A DNA stretch of 35,479 bases from an uncultured Croceitalea sp. (GTDB lineage Bacteria > Bacteroidota > Bacteroidia > Flavobacteriales > Flavobacteriaceae): assembly GCA_937969515.1 (NCBI GenBank), contig CALBVX010000045.1:1-35479 (forward strand), read 5' to 3'. Shown piece after piece: positions 25,737-33,480 of this stretch. Under the pieces are notes generated by a model. The model was given only the letters and a program-made list of their open reading frames with translations, had not been told where the DNA came from and ran no database searches. Both the position numbers and the translations under genes were made by a program. Position 1 is the stretch's first letter, and each line of letters opens with the position of its first letter.

Positions 25737-26129
25737 ATGGAAACACAACGCCAGAAAAAAATCGCAGGTATCATTCAAAAAGATATGGCCGAAGTTCTGC
25801 AGAGAGCAGCTACTGATGGCGGACTTAAAGGAACCTTGATTTCGGTTTCAAAGGTTTATATCACTTCTGATCTATCTATTGCTAAAGTTTATGTAAGCAT
25901 ATTTCCTAATGATAAAGCTTCTGAGCTATTGGAGGGCATGAAGTCTAACGAGCCTCTTATTAAGCATGAATTGGCACAACGAACTAAAAACCAACTTCGT
26001 CGTGTTCCAAATTTGACCTTTTATTTAGATGATTCCCTTGATTATATCGATGGTATTGAAAAATCATTAAAAGGAGAAGAGAATCCTATTGAAAATCGAG
26101 ACCTGCTTGCCAAACGAAAGAAATCTTAA
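25737..26129 (+). CDS. rbfA: Ribosome-binding factor A
   Basis: A 130-residue cytoplasmic protein that helps mature the 5' end of 16S rRNA in the 30S subunit. The KH-like fold is recognised by the N-terminal helix RQKKIAGIIQKDMAEVLQ, the strands ISVSKVYITSDLSIAKVYVS and the closing RVPNLTFYLDDSLDYI. Length and order fit the family. It starts immediately after a strong -7 box and is followed after 3 bases by an ABC-type permease gene, an arrangement frequent in Bacteroidota. Confidence 0.95.
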   Translation: METQRQKKIAGIIQKDMAEVLQRAATDGGLKGTLISVSKVYITSDLSIAKVYVSIFPNDKASELLEGMKSNEPLIKHELAQRTKNQLRRVPNLTFYLDDSLDYIDGIEKSLKGEENPIENRDLLAKRKKS

Positions 26130-26132
26130 AAA

Positions 26133-27341
26133 TTGAGTTTTCCGTTTTACATCGCCAAGCGGTATTTGCGTTCAAAAAGTAGCCAAAATGCGGTGAACAT
26201 TATCAATTTTATTACTTTTTTGGTCATTGTTATCGGCTCCGCAGCCTTATTTATAGTGCTTTCCGCTTTCGCGGGATTAAAAACATTTAGCCTTCAATTT
26301 ACAAACGTATTCGACCCCGACATAAAGGCTATACCAACTACTGGTAAATTCTTTTCTATTTCACCTGAAGAGGAAGATGCCTTGTCTAACTTAAACGGTG
26401 TAGCAAGTTATTCTAAAGAGCTAGAAGAACGCGTTTACTTAACTTTCAGGGAAAAGGGCGACTTAGCCTATATTAAAGGGGTCGATGAAAATTATCGTTC
26501 TGTAACCGGTATCGACAGTACGCTTTATTTTGGCAATTGGGGCGTAACGGAATACAATACGGTTATGGGAATTGGCATTTACAATGAACTTGGGGTGCCC
26601 ATAGACAATTACAGAACCCCTATGCAGGTTCTGGCCCCAAAACCTGGAAAAGGCTCTTTTTCTCCACAATCATTAAACACCGAATTATATAATAGCTTGC
26701 CGCTTGTGGTAAGCGGAGTTTACACGATTGAAGAGGGTTTGGACAAAAAATATGTAATTACACAATTACATTTGGTACAAGAGCTCTTGGAAAAAGACAG
26801 TACACAGGTGTCGGCAGTAAATTTTAAGTTAAGCAGTGGTATGGCATTAGAAGATGCCCGTTCATCTATAAAAAAAGTCCTGGGCGAAAAAGCAATCGTC
26901 TTAAGTCGTCGTGAGCTTAACGGTACGCTTTATAAAATGCTCAATACCGAAAATCTTGCTACCTACCTCATCTTCACATTAGTTTTGATTATAGCCTTGT
27001 TCAATGTGGTTGGCGCCATTATTATGATGATTCTAGATAAACAACAAAACTCTAAGACCTTATATGCGCTAGGCACTACAATCAAAGAATTGCGGCGCAT
27101 TTACTTTTTACAAGGTGTCTTGGTGACATCTTTAGGAGGCCTTATCGGAGTAGTGATCGGCGCTGTTCTAATTGGCTCTCAGCTCGCTTTTGAATGGTTG
27201 AAGATAACCCCCTCTTTGGCATATCCTGTAGAATTTGATTTGCTGAACGTCTTTGTGGTTTTGGCTACCATTATTGTTTTGGGCTTGATTTCTTCAAAGA
27301 TTGCAAGTAGTAGAATTACTAAAAAGTTAGTCGCGCAATAA
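26133..27341 (+). CDS. FtsX/LolC-type ABC transporter permease
   Basis: A 402-residue inner-membrane protein starting with TTG (MSFPFYIAKRYLRSK, the typical N terminus of the family). One membrane helix at about 22-46 is followed by a periplasmic MacB_PCD-like domain (about 50-265) and three C-terminal helices (about 275-300, 322-348 and 365-390). This is the four-helix layout of lipoprotein-release and FtsX-like permeases. The matching ATPase is not in the window. Its substrate could be lipoproteins (LolC/E role), but that is inference from family. It is probably transcribed from the rbfA promoter. Confidence 0.88.
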   Translation: MSFPFYIAKRYLRSKSSQNAVNIINFITFLVIVIGSAALFIVLSAFAGLKTFSLQFTNVFDPDIKAIPTTGKFFSISPEEEDALSNLNGVASYSKELEERVYLTFREKGDLAYIKGVDENYRSVTGIDSTLYFGNWGVTEYNTVMGIGIYNELGVPIDNYRTPMQVLAPKPGKGSFSPQSLNTELYNSLPLVVSGVYTIEEGLDKKYVITQLHLVQELLEKDSTQVSAVNFKLSSGMALEDARSSIKKVLGEKAIVLSRRELNGTLYKMLNTENLATYLIFTLVLIIALFNVVGAIIMMILDKQQNSKTLYALGTTIKELRRIYFLQGVLVTSLGGLIGVVIGAVLIGSQLAFEWLKITPSLAYPVEFDLLNVFVVLATIIVLGLISSKIASSRITKKLVAQ

Positions 27342-27349
27342 AATTCAGT

Positions 27350-27412
27350 GTTTATTTAATCTTGGAATAACACCCCTAAAATCGTCTCAAGGGGACAATT
27401 TTATAAATAAAC
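27350..27412. terminator. Candidate bidirectional terminator between convergent genes
   Basis: Outer arms GTTTATTTA (27350-27358) and TAAATAAAC (27404-27412) are perfect inverted repeats; an inner pair CCCCT/AGGGG (27373-27377 and 27390-27394) nests inside them. The structure fills the gap between the permease stop and the dusB stop, as expected for a shared terminator. Confidence 0.5.
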
Positions 27413-28411
27413 TTAGGTAGTAACGAATTGGTGGTCGCCAAATTTTTCCAACACCTCGTCAAAAGCGGCAAATACATCCGCCGATTCATCGCTGGTCACC
27501 ATTTTCATTCGATACTCTTTGAAATTGGGAATTCCCTTAAAGTAATTCGTATAATGGCGACGAGTTTCAAAAACACCTAGCTTTTCCCCTTTCCAATCAA
27601 TAGACATTTGTAAGTGTCTTCTAGCCGCTTCTACACGTTCTGCCAATGTTGGGGGCGCTAAGTGCTCACCTGTCTTAAAAAAGTGTTTTACTTGCTTAAA
27701 AAACCATGGATTTCCAATTGTTGCACGGCCGATCATCGCACCATCCAACCCATAACTATCCCGCATTTCTACAGCACGTTCTGGCGTATTGACATCGCCA
27801 TTACCAAATACGGGTATATGCATTCTAGGGTTATTTTTTACCGCTGCTATAGGTTTCCAATCTGCGTCGCCTTTATACATTTGTGCTCTGGTACGCCCAT
27901 GAATAGCAATAGCGGCGCAGCCTACGTCTTGCAGTCGTTCAGCTACCTCGACAATTTTTATAGAATCGTGGTCCCAACCTAATCTTGTTTTTACGGTGAC
28001 TGGCAGTTTGGTACGTTTTACCATTTCTGCCGTTAGCTGCTCCATCAGGCAGATATCCTTTAAAATTCCGGCACCGGCACCTTTAGAAACTACTTTTTTT
28101 ACGGGGCACCCAAAATTAATATCAATAATATCAGGATTAGAACGCTCTACAATATCTATGGTTTGCAACATACTATCCATATTGGCGCCAAAAATCTGTA
28201 TGCCAACAGGGCGTTCTTTTTCATAGATATCCAATTTCATCACACTTTTAGCCGCATCGCGAATCAAACCTTCGGAAGAGATAAACTCCGTGTAGACAAC
28301 ATCGGCACCCTGCTCTTTGCACAAAGCGCGAAAAGGAGGGTCGCTCACGTCTTCCATAGGGGCTAGAAGCAATGGAAAATCCGGTAATTGTATGTTGCCT
28401 ATCTTGGGCAT
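27413..28411 (-). CDS. dusB: tRNA-dihydrouridine synthase (DusB-like)
   Basis: A 332-residue flavoenzyme that reduces uridines in the tRNA D-loop. The TIM barrel starts at PLLLAPMEDVSDPPFRAL. The catalytic cysteine is C102 in DINFGCPVKKVVSKGAGAGI. FMN and substrate elements follow (VKTRLGWD, IHGRTRAQMYKGDADW, GNGDV, GAMIGRATIGNPW). The small C-terminal helical domain is also present (HYTNYFKGIPNFKEYRMKM). A TATTTTTG promoter box lies 26 bases upstream of the ATG. Confidence 0.95.
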   Translation of the reverse strand: MPKIGNIQLPDFPLLLAPMEDVSDPPFRALCKEQGADVVYTEFISSEGLIRDAAKSVMKLDIYEKERPVGIQIFGANMDSMLQTIDIVERSNPDIIDINFGCPVKKVVSKGAGAGILKDICLMEQLTAEMVKRTKLPVTVKTRLGWDHDSIKIVEVAERLQDVGCAAIAIHGRTRAQMYKGDADWKPIAAVKNNPRMHIPVFGNGDVNTPERAVEMRDSYGLDGAMIGRATIGNPWFFKQVKHFFKTGEHLAPPTLAERVEAARRHLQMSIDWKGEKLGVFETRRHYTNYFKGIPNFKEYRMKMVTSDESADVFAAFDEVLEKFGDHQFVTT

Positions 28412-28437
28412 TTTAGATTCTGATTTTTAAGGGGTTG

Positions 28438-28445
28438 CAAAAATA
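28438..28445 (-). promoter_or_regulatory. -7 box upstream of dusB
   Basis: On the minus strand this reads TATTTTTG, an exact TAnnTTTG match. It lies 26 bases before the dusB ATG and just downstream of the stop of the M28 peptidase gene. The flanking 13 bases are identical to those at the rbfA promoter. Confidence 0.6.
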
Positions 28446-28452
28446 AGGAAAT

Positions 28453-29673
28453 TTAAAATTTTACTTCCGCCTCAACTTTTTCCCCATTACGGTTTACCAC
28501 CACTTTGGCAGTACTTCCTTCGTCAAAAGCAGAAAGCGCTCTCATATAACTCATCATGTCGCTAACTGTGCTGTCGCCTAATTGTATTACAATATCCCCC
28601 TTTAAAAGCCCTGCTTTGTAAGCTGGTCTATTTTCTGTTATACCGTCTATTCGCATCCCTTTTCCATCAAAAAGATAGTCGGGCATCACCCCAAGGCCTA
28701 CTTTAAAACGGGGTACTTCCTCACTTTCATTTTTAGTAGTTCTGAAAGCCAATTTTTTCTTGTCATCCAGCTCGGCAACGACGCTCAGAATATAATCTCC
28801 GATTAGCTCCATACCTTCATAGTTCAACTTTTCAAAATCATCGGAAGGTTTGTGATAGTCTTCGTGTTGCCCAGTGAAGAAATGCAAAGCAGGAATGTTC
28901 TGTAAGTAGAACGAGGTATGGTCGCTGGGGCCGACCCCTGATTCGCTCAACACCAATTTGAAGCCTGGATTGGTGGAATTCAAAACTTGGTTCCAAATGG
29001 GCGCCGTACCCGTTCCGCTTATGGAAAGGGTCTTTTCTTCGCGCAAGCGACCGACCATATCCATATTGATCATGTAGTTGGCCATAGCTAAATCAATTGT
29101 CGGGTTTTTCGAAAAGTAATTACTGCCCAACAACCCCATTTCCTCACCTGAAAATGCGATGAACAAATAATTGCTGCCTACTAAGGTATCTTTCAATTTT
29201 TCTGCAAGCTGAAACATCAAGGCTACACCACTTGCATTGTCATCAGCGCCATTATGAATTGCCTCCCCATCCGCATAGAGCGAACCCTGTCCTCCCATTC
29301 CCAAATGATCGTAATGTGCTCCAATAATCACCGTTTTCATTGCTTGATTATCGACATAGCCGATTACATTAGTGCCCGTTATGGTGCTATCGCCAGAAAT
29401 ATACTGCACTTCGGAATGCGGATCTGTTTTGGGCTTAAAGGAATAGGTCTGAAAATAAGTGCTAGCGTTTCCTTTTGGTTGCAGTCCTATATTTTCCATT
29501 CGCTTTTGCAGATAACCTGCGGCCATAAGTTCTTGAGCAGTTCCTGTTTCACGACCCAACAGACTATCGGCCGCTAAAAATGAGACATCATCTTTCAAAG
29601 AGACCTTTTTAGGCGGTTCGTGTTTACAGGATATAAAAAGGATTATTAGCAGGTAAAAAACAGTTCTATTCAT
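28453..29673 (-). CDS. M28-family metallopeptidase lipoprotein with C-terminal PDZ domain
   Basis: A 406-residue protein; I start it at the ATG at 29671-29673 (MNRTVFYLLIILFISC, lipobox Cys16), not at the frame's earlier start at 29709. The zinc aminopeptidase core shows the full ligand set: H120 (GAHYDHLG), bridging D144 (NGADDNASG), E177/E178 (FSGEEMGLLG), D205 (NMDMVGR) and H274 (EDYHKPSDD). Residues about 325-406 form a PDZ domain (GITENRPAYKAGLLKGDIVI). It probably trims peptides in the periplasm or on the outer membrane. The gene is divergent from the PD40 lipoprotein gene at 29798. Confidence 0.92.
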   Translation of the reverse strand: MNRTVFYLLIILFISCKHEPPKKVSLKDDVSFLAADSLLGRETGTAQELMAAGYLQKRMENIGLQPKGNASTYFQTYSFKPKTDPHSEVQYISGDSTITGTNVIGYVDNQAMKTVIIGAHYDHLGMGGQGSLYADGEAIHNGADDNASGVALMFQLAEKLKDTLVGSNYLFIAFSGEEMGLLGSNYFSKNPTIDLAMANYMINMDMVGRLREEKTLSISGTGTAPIWNQVLNSTNPGFKLVLSESGVGPSDHTSFYLQNIPALHFFTGQHEDYHKPSDDFEKLNYEGMELIGDYILSVVAELDDKKKLAFRTTKNESEEVPRFKVGLGVMPDYLFDGKGMRIDGITENRPAYKAGLLKGDIVIQLGDSTVSDMMSYMRALSAFDEGSTAKVVVNRNGEKVEAEVKF

Positions 29674-29695
29674 GATATTTGTAAAATAAACAGCG

Positions 29696-29703
29696 TAAAG
29701 ATA
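29696..29703 (-). promoter_or_regulatory. Possible -7 box of the M28 peptidase gene
   Basis: On the minus strand the bases read TATCTTTA, one mismatch from TAnnTTTG, 22 bases before the chosen ATG. The following bases (CGCTG) also occur after a similar ATCTTTA stretch upstream of the gene at 1127. Support is limited. Confidence 0.3.
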
Positions 29704-29715
29704 AAACATAAAAAG

Positions 29716-29735
29716 ACCCTGAAAGTTTTCAGGGT
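29716..29735. repeat. Perfect inverted repeat between divergent genes
   Basis: ACCCTGAAA and TTTCAGGGT are perfect 9-base arms around GT. On the minus strand a T-rich run (CTTTTTATG) follows, so it has the form of an intrinsic terminator, yet it lies in a divergent intergenic region, where the -33 box of the M28 gene would be expected. Confidence 0.6.
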
Positions 29736-29797
29736 TGGTTCAACTTCCTAATTTTAATTCGTTTTAAACTCTTAAAATTGGGGTTTCACTAATAATT

Positions 29798-30919
29798 ATG
29801 TATGCAATGAGAATTCCTTTTGTTTTAATACTCCTATTTCTAATCGGAAGCTGCAAGTCAGAGCCCAAGAAAACGGAAGCTGCTCCGGAAAAAGAAAATA
29901 CAAACTCTTTAATGGCCGGAAGCGATACGCTCATCTATCCTGAGGAAAAATATTTTAAATCTATTCGTCAAATTACGTTCGGAGGTGATAATGCGGAAGC
30001 CTATTGGAGTTGGGACGATAAACAAATTATCTTTCAATCGAACAATGAAGATTGGGGAATGGAATGCGACCAGATGTTTTTGATGAATATCGACGAGAAT
30101 TTCAAGGATAAAAAGCCACCTATGATCAGTACCGGGTTTGGGCGTACCACCTGCGCCTATTTTCTGCCCGATAACAAACATTATGTCTACGGCTCTACGC
30201 ATTTAGTTGACAAGGAGTGTCCAGAGGTTCCTCTTCGTAAAAACGGGAATTACGTTTGGCCTGTTTATGATTCGTTCGACATATTTGTAGCCGATTTAGA
30301 AGGAAATATCACCGCGCAACTTACAGACGAAGTGGGCTATGACGCAGAGGCTACGGTGTCTCCAAAGGGTGATAAAATTGTTTTTACTTCAGATAGAAGT
30401 GGCGACTTAGAACTATACACTATGAATTTAGATGGTTCAGATGTAAAACAAATTACAGATGAATTGGGGTATGATGGCGGCGCTTTTTTCTCCCCCGATG
30501 GCACTAAATTGATATTTAGGGCTTCTCGACCAAAAACCCCTGAAGAAATCAAAAAATACAAAGACTTATTAGCGGATGGCCTTGTAGAGCCCACTGAAAT
30601 GGAACTATTTATTTGCAATGCCGATGGGTCAGATTTAAAGCAATTGACCTTTTTGGGCAACGCGAATTGGAGTCCGTTTTTTCATCCTTCAGGAGAGAAA
30701 ATTTTATTCTCTAGTAATTTTGAAGCCGAAAAGGGATTCCCGTTTAATCTGTACTTTATTGATATTGACGGGAAGAACCTTGAACGTGTCACCCATGGGG
30801 AAACCTTTGATGCTTTCCCTGTTTTCTCTAATGATGGCAAATACTTGGCCTTTTCAAGTAACCGCAATAATGGCGGTACCCGCGATACGAATTTGTTCAT
30901 TGCCGAATGGCAGGAATAG
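29798..30919 (+). CDS. PD40 beta-propeller lipoprotein (TolB-like)
   Basis: A 373-residue protein with a lipobox (LIGSC). The ATG at 29798 is used; the ATG at 29807 is an equally good signal-peptide start. The mature part is a beta propeller of WD40-like PD40 repeats: YWSWDDKQIIFQS, SPKGDKIVFTSDRSGD, GSDVKQITDELGYD, SPDGTKLIFRASRP, PSGEKILFSSNF and SNDGKYLAFSSNRNNGG. Such propellers are protein-interaction scaffolds in the periplasm or on the cell surface. It overlaps the Lgt-like gene by 13 bases and so starts the tight operon that runs to 33470. Confidence 0.9.
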   Translation: MYAMRIPFVLILLFLIGSCKSEPKKTEAAPEKENTNSLMAGSDTLIYPEEKYFKSIRQITFGGDNAEAYWSWDDKQIIFQSNNEDWGMECDQMFLMNIDENFKDKKPPMISTGFGRTTCAYFLPDNKHYVYGSTHLVDKECPEVPLRKNGNYVWPVYDSFDIFVADLEGNITAQLTDEVGYDAEATVSPKGDKIVFTSDRSGDLELYTMNLDGSDVKQITDELGYDGGAFFSPDGTKLIFRASRPKTPEEIKKYKDLLADGLVEPTEMELFICNADGSDLKQLTFLGNANWSPFFHPSGEKILFSSNFEAEKGFPFNLYFIDIDGKNLERVTHGETFDAFPVFSNDGKYLAFSSNRNNGGTRDTNLFIAEWQE

Positions 30920-31677
30920 ACCTCCCATTTGAACCTATACTATTCGGTGTTAAATTGAACATGCACCTAATATTGGAGTATCTGGCATTCTTCGTAGCCT
31001 TTCGGTATTATGTAATCCTTAGAAAGAACAGTGCTGATTCCATTTCATCGAACAATAGATTGTCAATCATTATCGGTGCTATTTTCGGTGCACTTTTCTT
31101 TTCTAGATTTGTTGCCTTTTTAGAAAATCCGGCCTTACATCTTGAACAGGGTTGGTTAGCCATTCTTAACAACAAAACCATCATGGGTGGACTTTTCGGT
31201 GGTTTGTTGGGAGTCGAACTTGCCAAAAAAATTATAGGGGAAAAACAATCTTCAGGTGATTTGTTTACCCTTCCCATTATTTTGGGTATTATCATAGGTC
31301 GCGTGGGTTGTTTTTTGGCTGGGGTAAAAGAATTCACTTATGGCACTGTCACTTCTTCCTTTATGGGTATGAATTTAGGAGATGACTTGTACAGGCATCC
31401 GATTGCACTTTATGAAATCGTATTTTTGCTTTTGCTTTTTATTTGGATTCGAAAATTTCAAAAGCGAGCCGATTCCTTTAAAAGTGGCACTTCTTTCAAG
31501 ATTTTTATGCTCTTTTATTTCGGATTCCGGTTTTGTATCGAATTTTTCAAACCGAATACCTTTTTCTTTCTTGGCCTGAGCAGCATTCAACTATTATGCT
31601 TAATTTGTTGGTTATACTACTATAAAACCATCATTCAAGCAATTAAATATGCCGGAAAGAAATTACACCTACTATGA
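30907..31677 (+). CDS. Lgt-like (prolipoprotein diacylglyceryl transferase family) membrane protein, atypical active site
   Basis: A 256-residue protein with about seven membrane segments. It keeps the Lgt architecture: a GGLFGG loop after the second or third helix, GRVGCFLAG, RHPIALYE and FRFCIEFF. Compared with E. coli Lgt, R132 (Arg143) and the R208-xxx-E212 pair (Arg239/Glu243) are retained. The histidine of the HGG motif is M93 and the Asn146 position is C135. True Lgt transfers diacylglyceryl from phosphatidylglycerol to lipobox cysteines; this paralogue probably acts on a different acceptor or only binds lipid. It overlaps its neighbours by 13 and 29 bases, the second being a radical SAM gene. 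Confidence 0.78.
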   Translation: MAGIDLPFEPILFGVKLNMHLILEYLAFFVAFRYYVILRKNSADSISSNNRLSIIIGAIFGALFFSRFVAFLENPALHLEQGWLAILNNKTIMGGLFGGLLGVELAKKIIGEKQSSGDLFTLPIILGIIIGRVGCFLAGVKEFTYGTVTSSFMGMNLGDDLYRHPIALYEIVFLLLLFIWIRKFQKRADSFKSGTSFKIFMLFYFGFRFCIEFFKPNTFFFLGLSSIQLLCLICWLYYYKTIIQAIKYAGKKLHLL

Positions 31678-33043
31678 TTTTACATTAAGCCTTTGCCCCG
31701 ATTGTCTTCGAAGGGTTGATGCCAAAATCATTTTCGAAAACGATAAGGTGTATATGTTGAAAAACTGCAAAGAGCACGGTAGGTCAAAGGTTCTGATTGC
31801 AGATGATATCGAATACTATAAAAACATTCGAAACTATAACAAAGTCTCTGAATACCCCAAAACCTTCAATACAAAGACCCATTATGGCTGCCCTTACGAT
31901 TGTGGGTTGTGCCCCGACCACGAGCAGCATTCATGTCTTACCGTGGTAGAGGTAACGGACCGTTGTAATTTAACATGCCCGACTTGTTATGCGGGCTCCT
32001 CGCCGACTTACGGCAGACATCGTACTTTAGGGGAAATCAAAAAGATGCTCGATGTCATCGTAAAAAATGAGGGTGAACCCGATGTTGTGCAGATTAGTGG
32101 GGGCGAGCCTACGATACATCCACAGTTTTTTGAAATCATGGACTATGCCAAATCCCTACCGATTCGGCATTTAATGGTCAATACCAACGGCATTAAAATC
32201 GCCAAAGATTTTGCCTTTGCGCAACGATTGGCGACCTACGCTCCTGATTTTGAAATTTACTTACAGTTCGATTCTTTAGATAATCAGGTTTTGCGAACTC
32301 TACGTGGCGCGGATCTTGCCGATACTCGCTTAAAAGCCATAGAAAACCTCAACAAACTAAACCTATCTACCACCTTGGTGGTTACCCTTCAAAAGGGTTT
32401 GAATGACCATGAGATGGGAGAAACCATAGATTTTGCTCTGAAGCAAAAGTGTATTCGTGGTGTGACTTTTCAGCCCACTCAAATTGCCGGTCGTTTGGAA
32501 AATTTTGAGGTTGATGAAAATCGAATTACGCTGACCGAAGTACGAAGAAAAATTTTAGAGCAATCCCCTATTTTCGAATCCGATGATTTAATTCCTGTGC
32601 CTTGTAACCCAGATGCCTTGGTCATGGCTTACGCACTGAAATTAGGTGATGAGGTGAGTCCGTTAACACGGTATATCAATCCAGATGATTTATTGAACGA
32701 AGGTAAGAACACCATAATCTATGAACAAGATGAGCAATTACATGGCAAAATGATTGAATTGTTCAGTACGGGAAATTCCGTTGAGAAAGCTTCGGAAAAT
32801 CTAAAAAGCATTATGTGCTGCCTACCTGAAATAGATGCTCCGGAATTGAGATACGATAATCTCTTTCGTATTATCATTATGCAATTTATCGATGCCCATA
32901 ACTTCGATGTTAGGGCCATTAAAAAGAGTTGCGTACATATTGTGAACAAAGACTATAAAATCATTCCTTTTGAGACGATGAATTTGTTTTATCGAGATGA
33001 TAAGATTGAACGGTTGAAAGAATTGCAAAATGAATCTCTATGA
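31649..33043 (+). CDS. Radical SAM protein of the MJ0619/Tes (tetraether synthase)-like family
   Basis: A 464-residue protein. The N terminus has a CPDC pair (C16, C19) and C40 with KEHG. A second cysteine group follows, GCPYDCGLC (C81, C85, C88) with C96, and then the radical SAM motif C106-NLT-C110-PT-C113, with GGEPTIHP shortly after. This order matches COG1964 proteins, including archaeal MJ0619 and the tetraether lipid synthase Tes, which joins lipid chains. Further cysteines (PVPCNP, MCCLPE and KKSCVH) could bind an auxiliary cluster. The start overlaps the Lgt-like gene by 29 bases, indicating coupled translation. A lipid-modifying role is inferred from family plus partner; methylation or another radical reaction is also possible. 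Confidence 0.85.
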   Translation: MPERNYTYYDFTLSLCPDCLRRVDAKIIFENDKVYMLKNCKEHGRSKVLIADDIEYYKNIRNYNKVSEYPKTFNTKTHYGCPYDCGLCPDHEQHSCLTVVEVTDRCNLTCPTCYAGSSPTYGRHRTLGEIKKMLDVIVKNEGEPDVVQISGGEPTIHPQFFEIMDYAKSLPIRHLMVNTNGIKIAKDFAFAQRLATYAPDFEIYLQFDSLDNQVLRTLRGADLADTRLKAIENLNKLNLSTTLVVTLQKGLNDHEMGETIDFALKQKCIRGVTFQPTQIAGRLENFEVDENRITLTEVRRKILEQSPIFESDDLIPVPCNPDALVMAYALKLGDEVSPLTRYINPDDLLNEGKNTIIYEQDEQLHGKMIELFSTGNSVEKASENLKSIMCCLPEIDAPELRYDNLFRIIIMQFIDAHNFDVRAIKKSCVHIVNKDYKIIPFETMNLFYRDDKIERLKELQNESL

Positions 33044-33243
33044 GTATATTCTTTTTAGAGCTGTATTTTAATGATTTTTCGGCTATTGGCTTCTTTATGT
33101 TTGGGCCTACTATTTTATTTTTATTGATAAGTATTATACTGTTCATTGCAAAACAAAAAAAGCCAGGAAAGATATTCTTAATCATCTCTGGCTGCTGTTT
33201 GCTTATAGCAGCAGGATTGTGTGGAATAGGTGAACTAATTTAA
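33040..33243 (+). CDS. Small two-helix membrane protein, paralogue 1
   Basis: A 67-residue protein with two membrane helices joined by a basic loop (FIAKQKKPGKIF). The motif FGPTILFLLISIILF before the loop is nearly repeated in the next gene. The ATGA overlap with the radical SAM stop (33040-33043) shows it belongs to the same operon. Family unknown to me. Confidence 0.75.
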   Translation: MSIFFLELYFNDFSAIGFFMFGPTILFLLISIILFIAKQKKPGKIFLIISGCCLLIAAGLCGIGELI

Positions 33244-33254
33244 ACTGTATTATA

Positions 33255-33470
33255 ATGTTTTCGATTTTTTCTTTAGAGGTGGGCAATTTAGACGGTTTGG
33301 TCGTCCTCATTTTTTTGGTCATGTTCGGGCCCGCCCTTTTATTCCTCATTATAGGCCTTATTTTATTTGCAAAGCAGAAGAAAAAAGCAGGGAAAATATT
33401 TTTTATACTTACGGGAGTTTATCTTTTAATCAGCCTCGGCGTTTGTGGAGTTCTAATGAGCGGGTATTAA
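33255..33470 (+). CDS. Small two-helix membrane protein, paralogue 2
   Basis: A 71-residue protein that is clearly paralogous to the one upstream: FGPALLFLIIGLILF, then the basic loop AKQKKKAGKIFF, then a second helix ending GVCGVL. It starts 11 bases after the stop of paralogue 1 and ends 10 bases before the convergent receptor gene. They could be lipid-binding or scaffold subunits of the radical SAM/Lgt-like system; this is positional inference only. Confidence 0.75.
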   Translation: MFSIFSLEVGNLDGLVVLIFLVMFGPALLFLIIGLILFAKQKKKAGKIFFILTGVYLLISLGVCGVLMSGY

Positions 33471-33480
33471 GAAATGCTTG

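Noticed and set aside
29674-29709. Upstream extension of the M28 peptidase gene
   Set aside because: The internal ATG gives a standard lipoprotein signal, and the extension runs over the possible -7 box.
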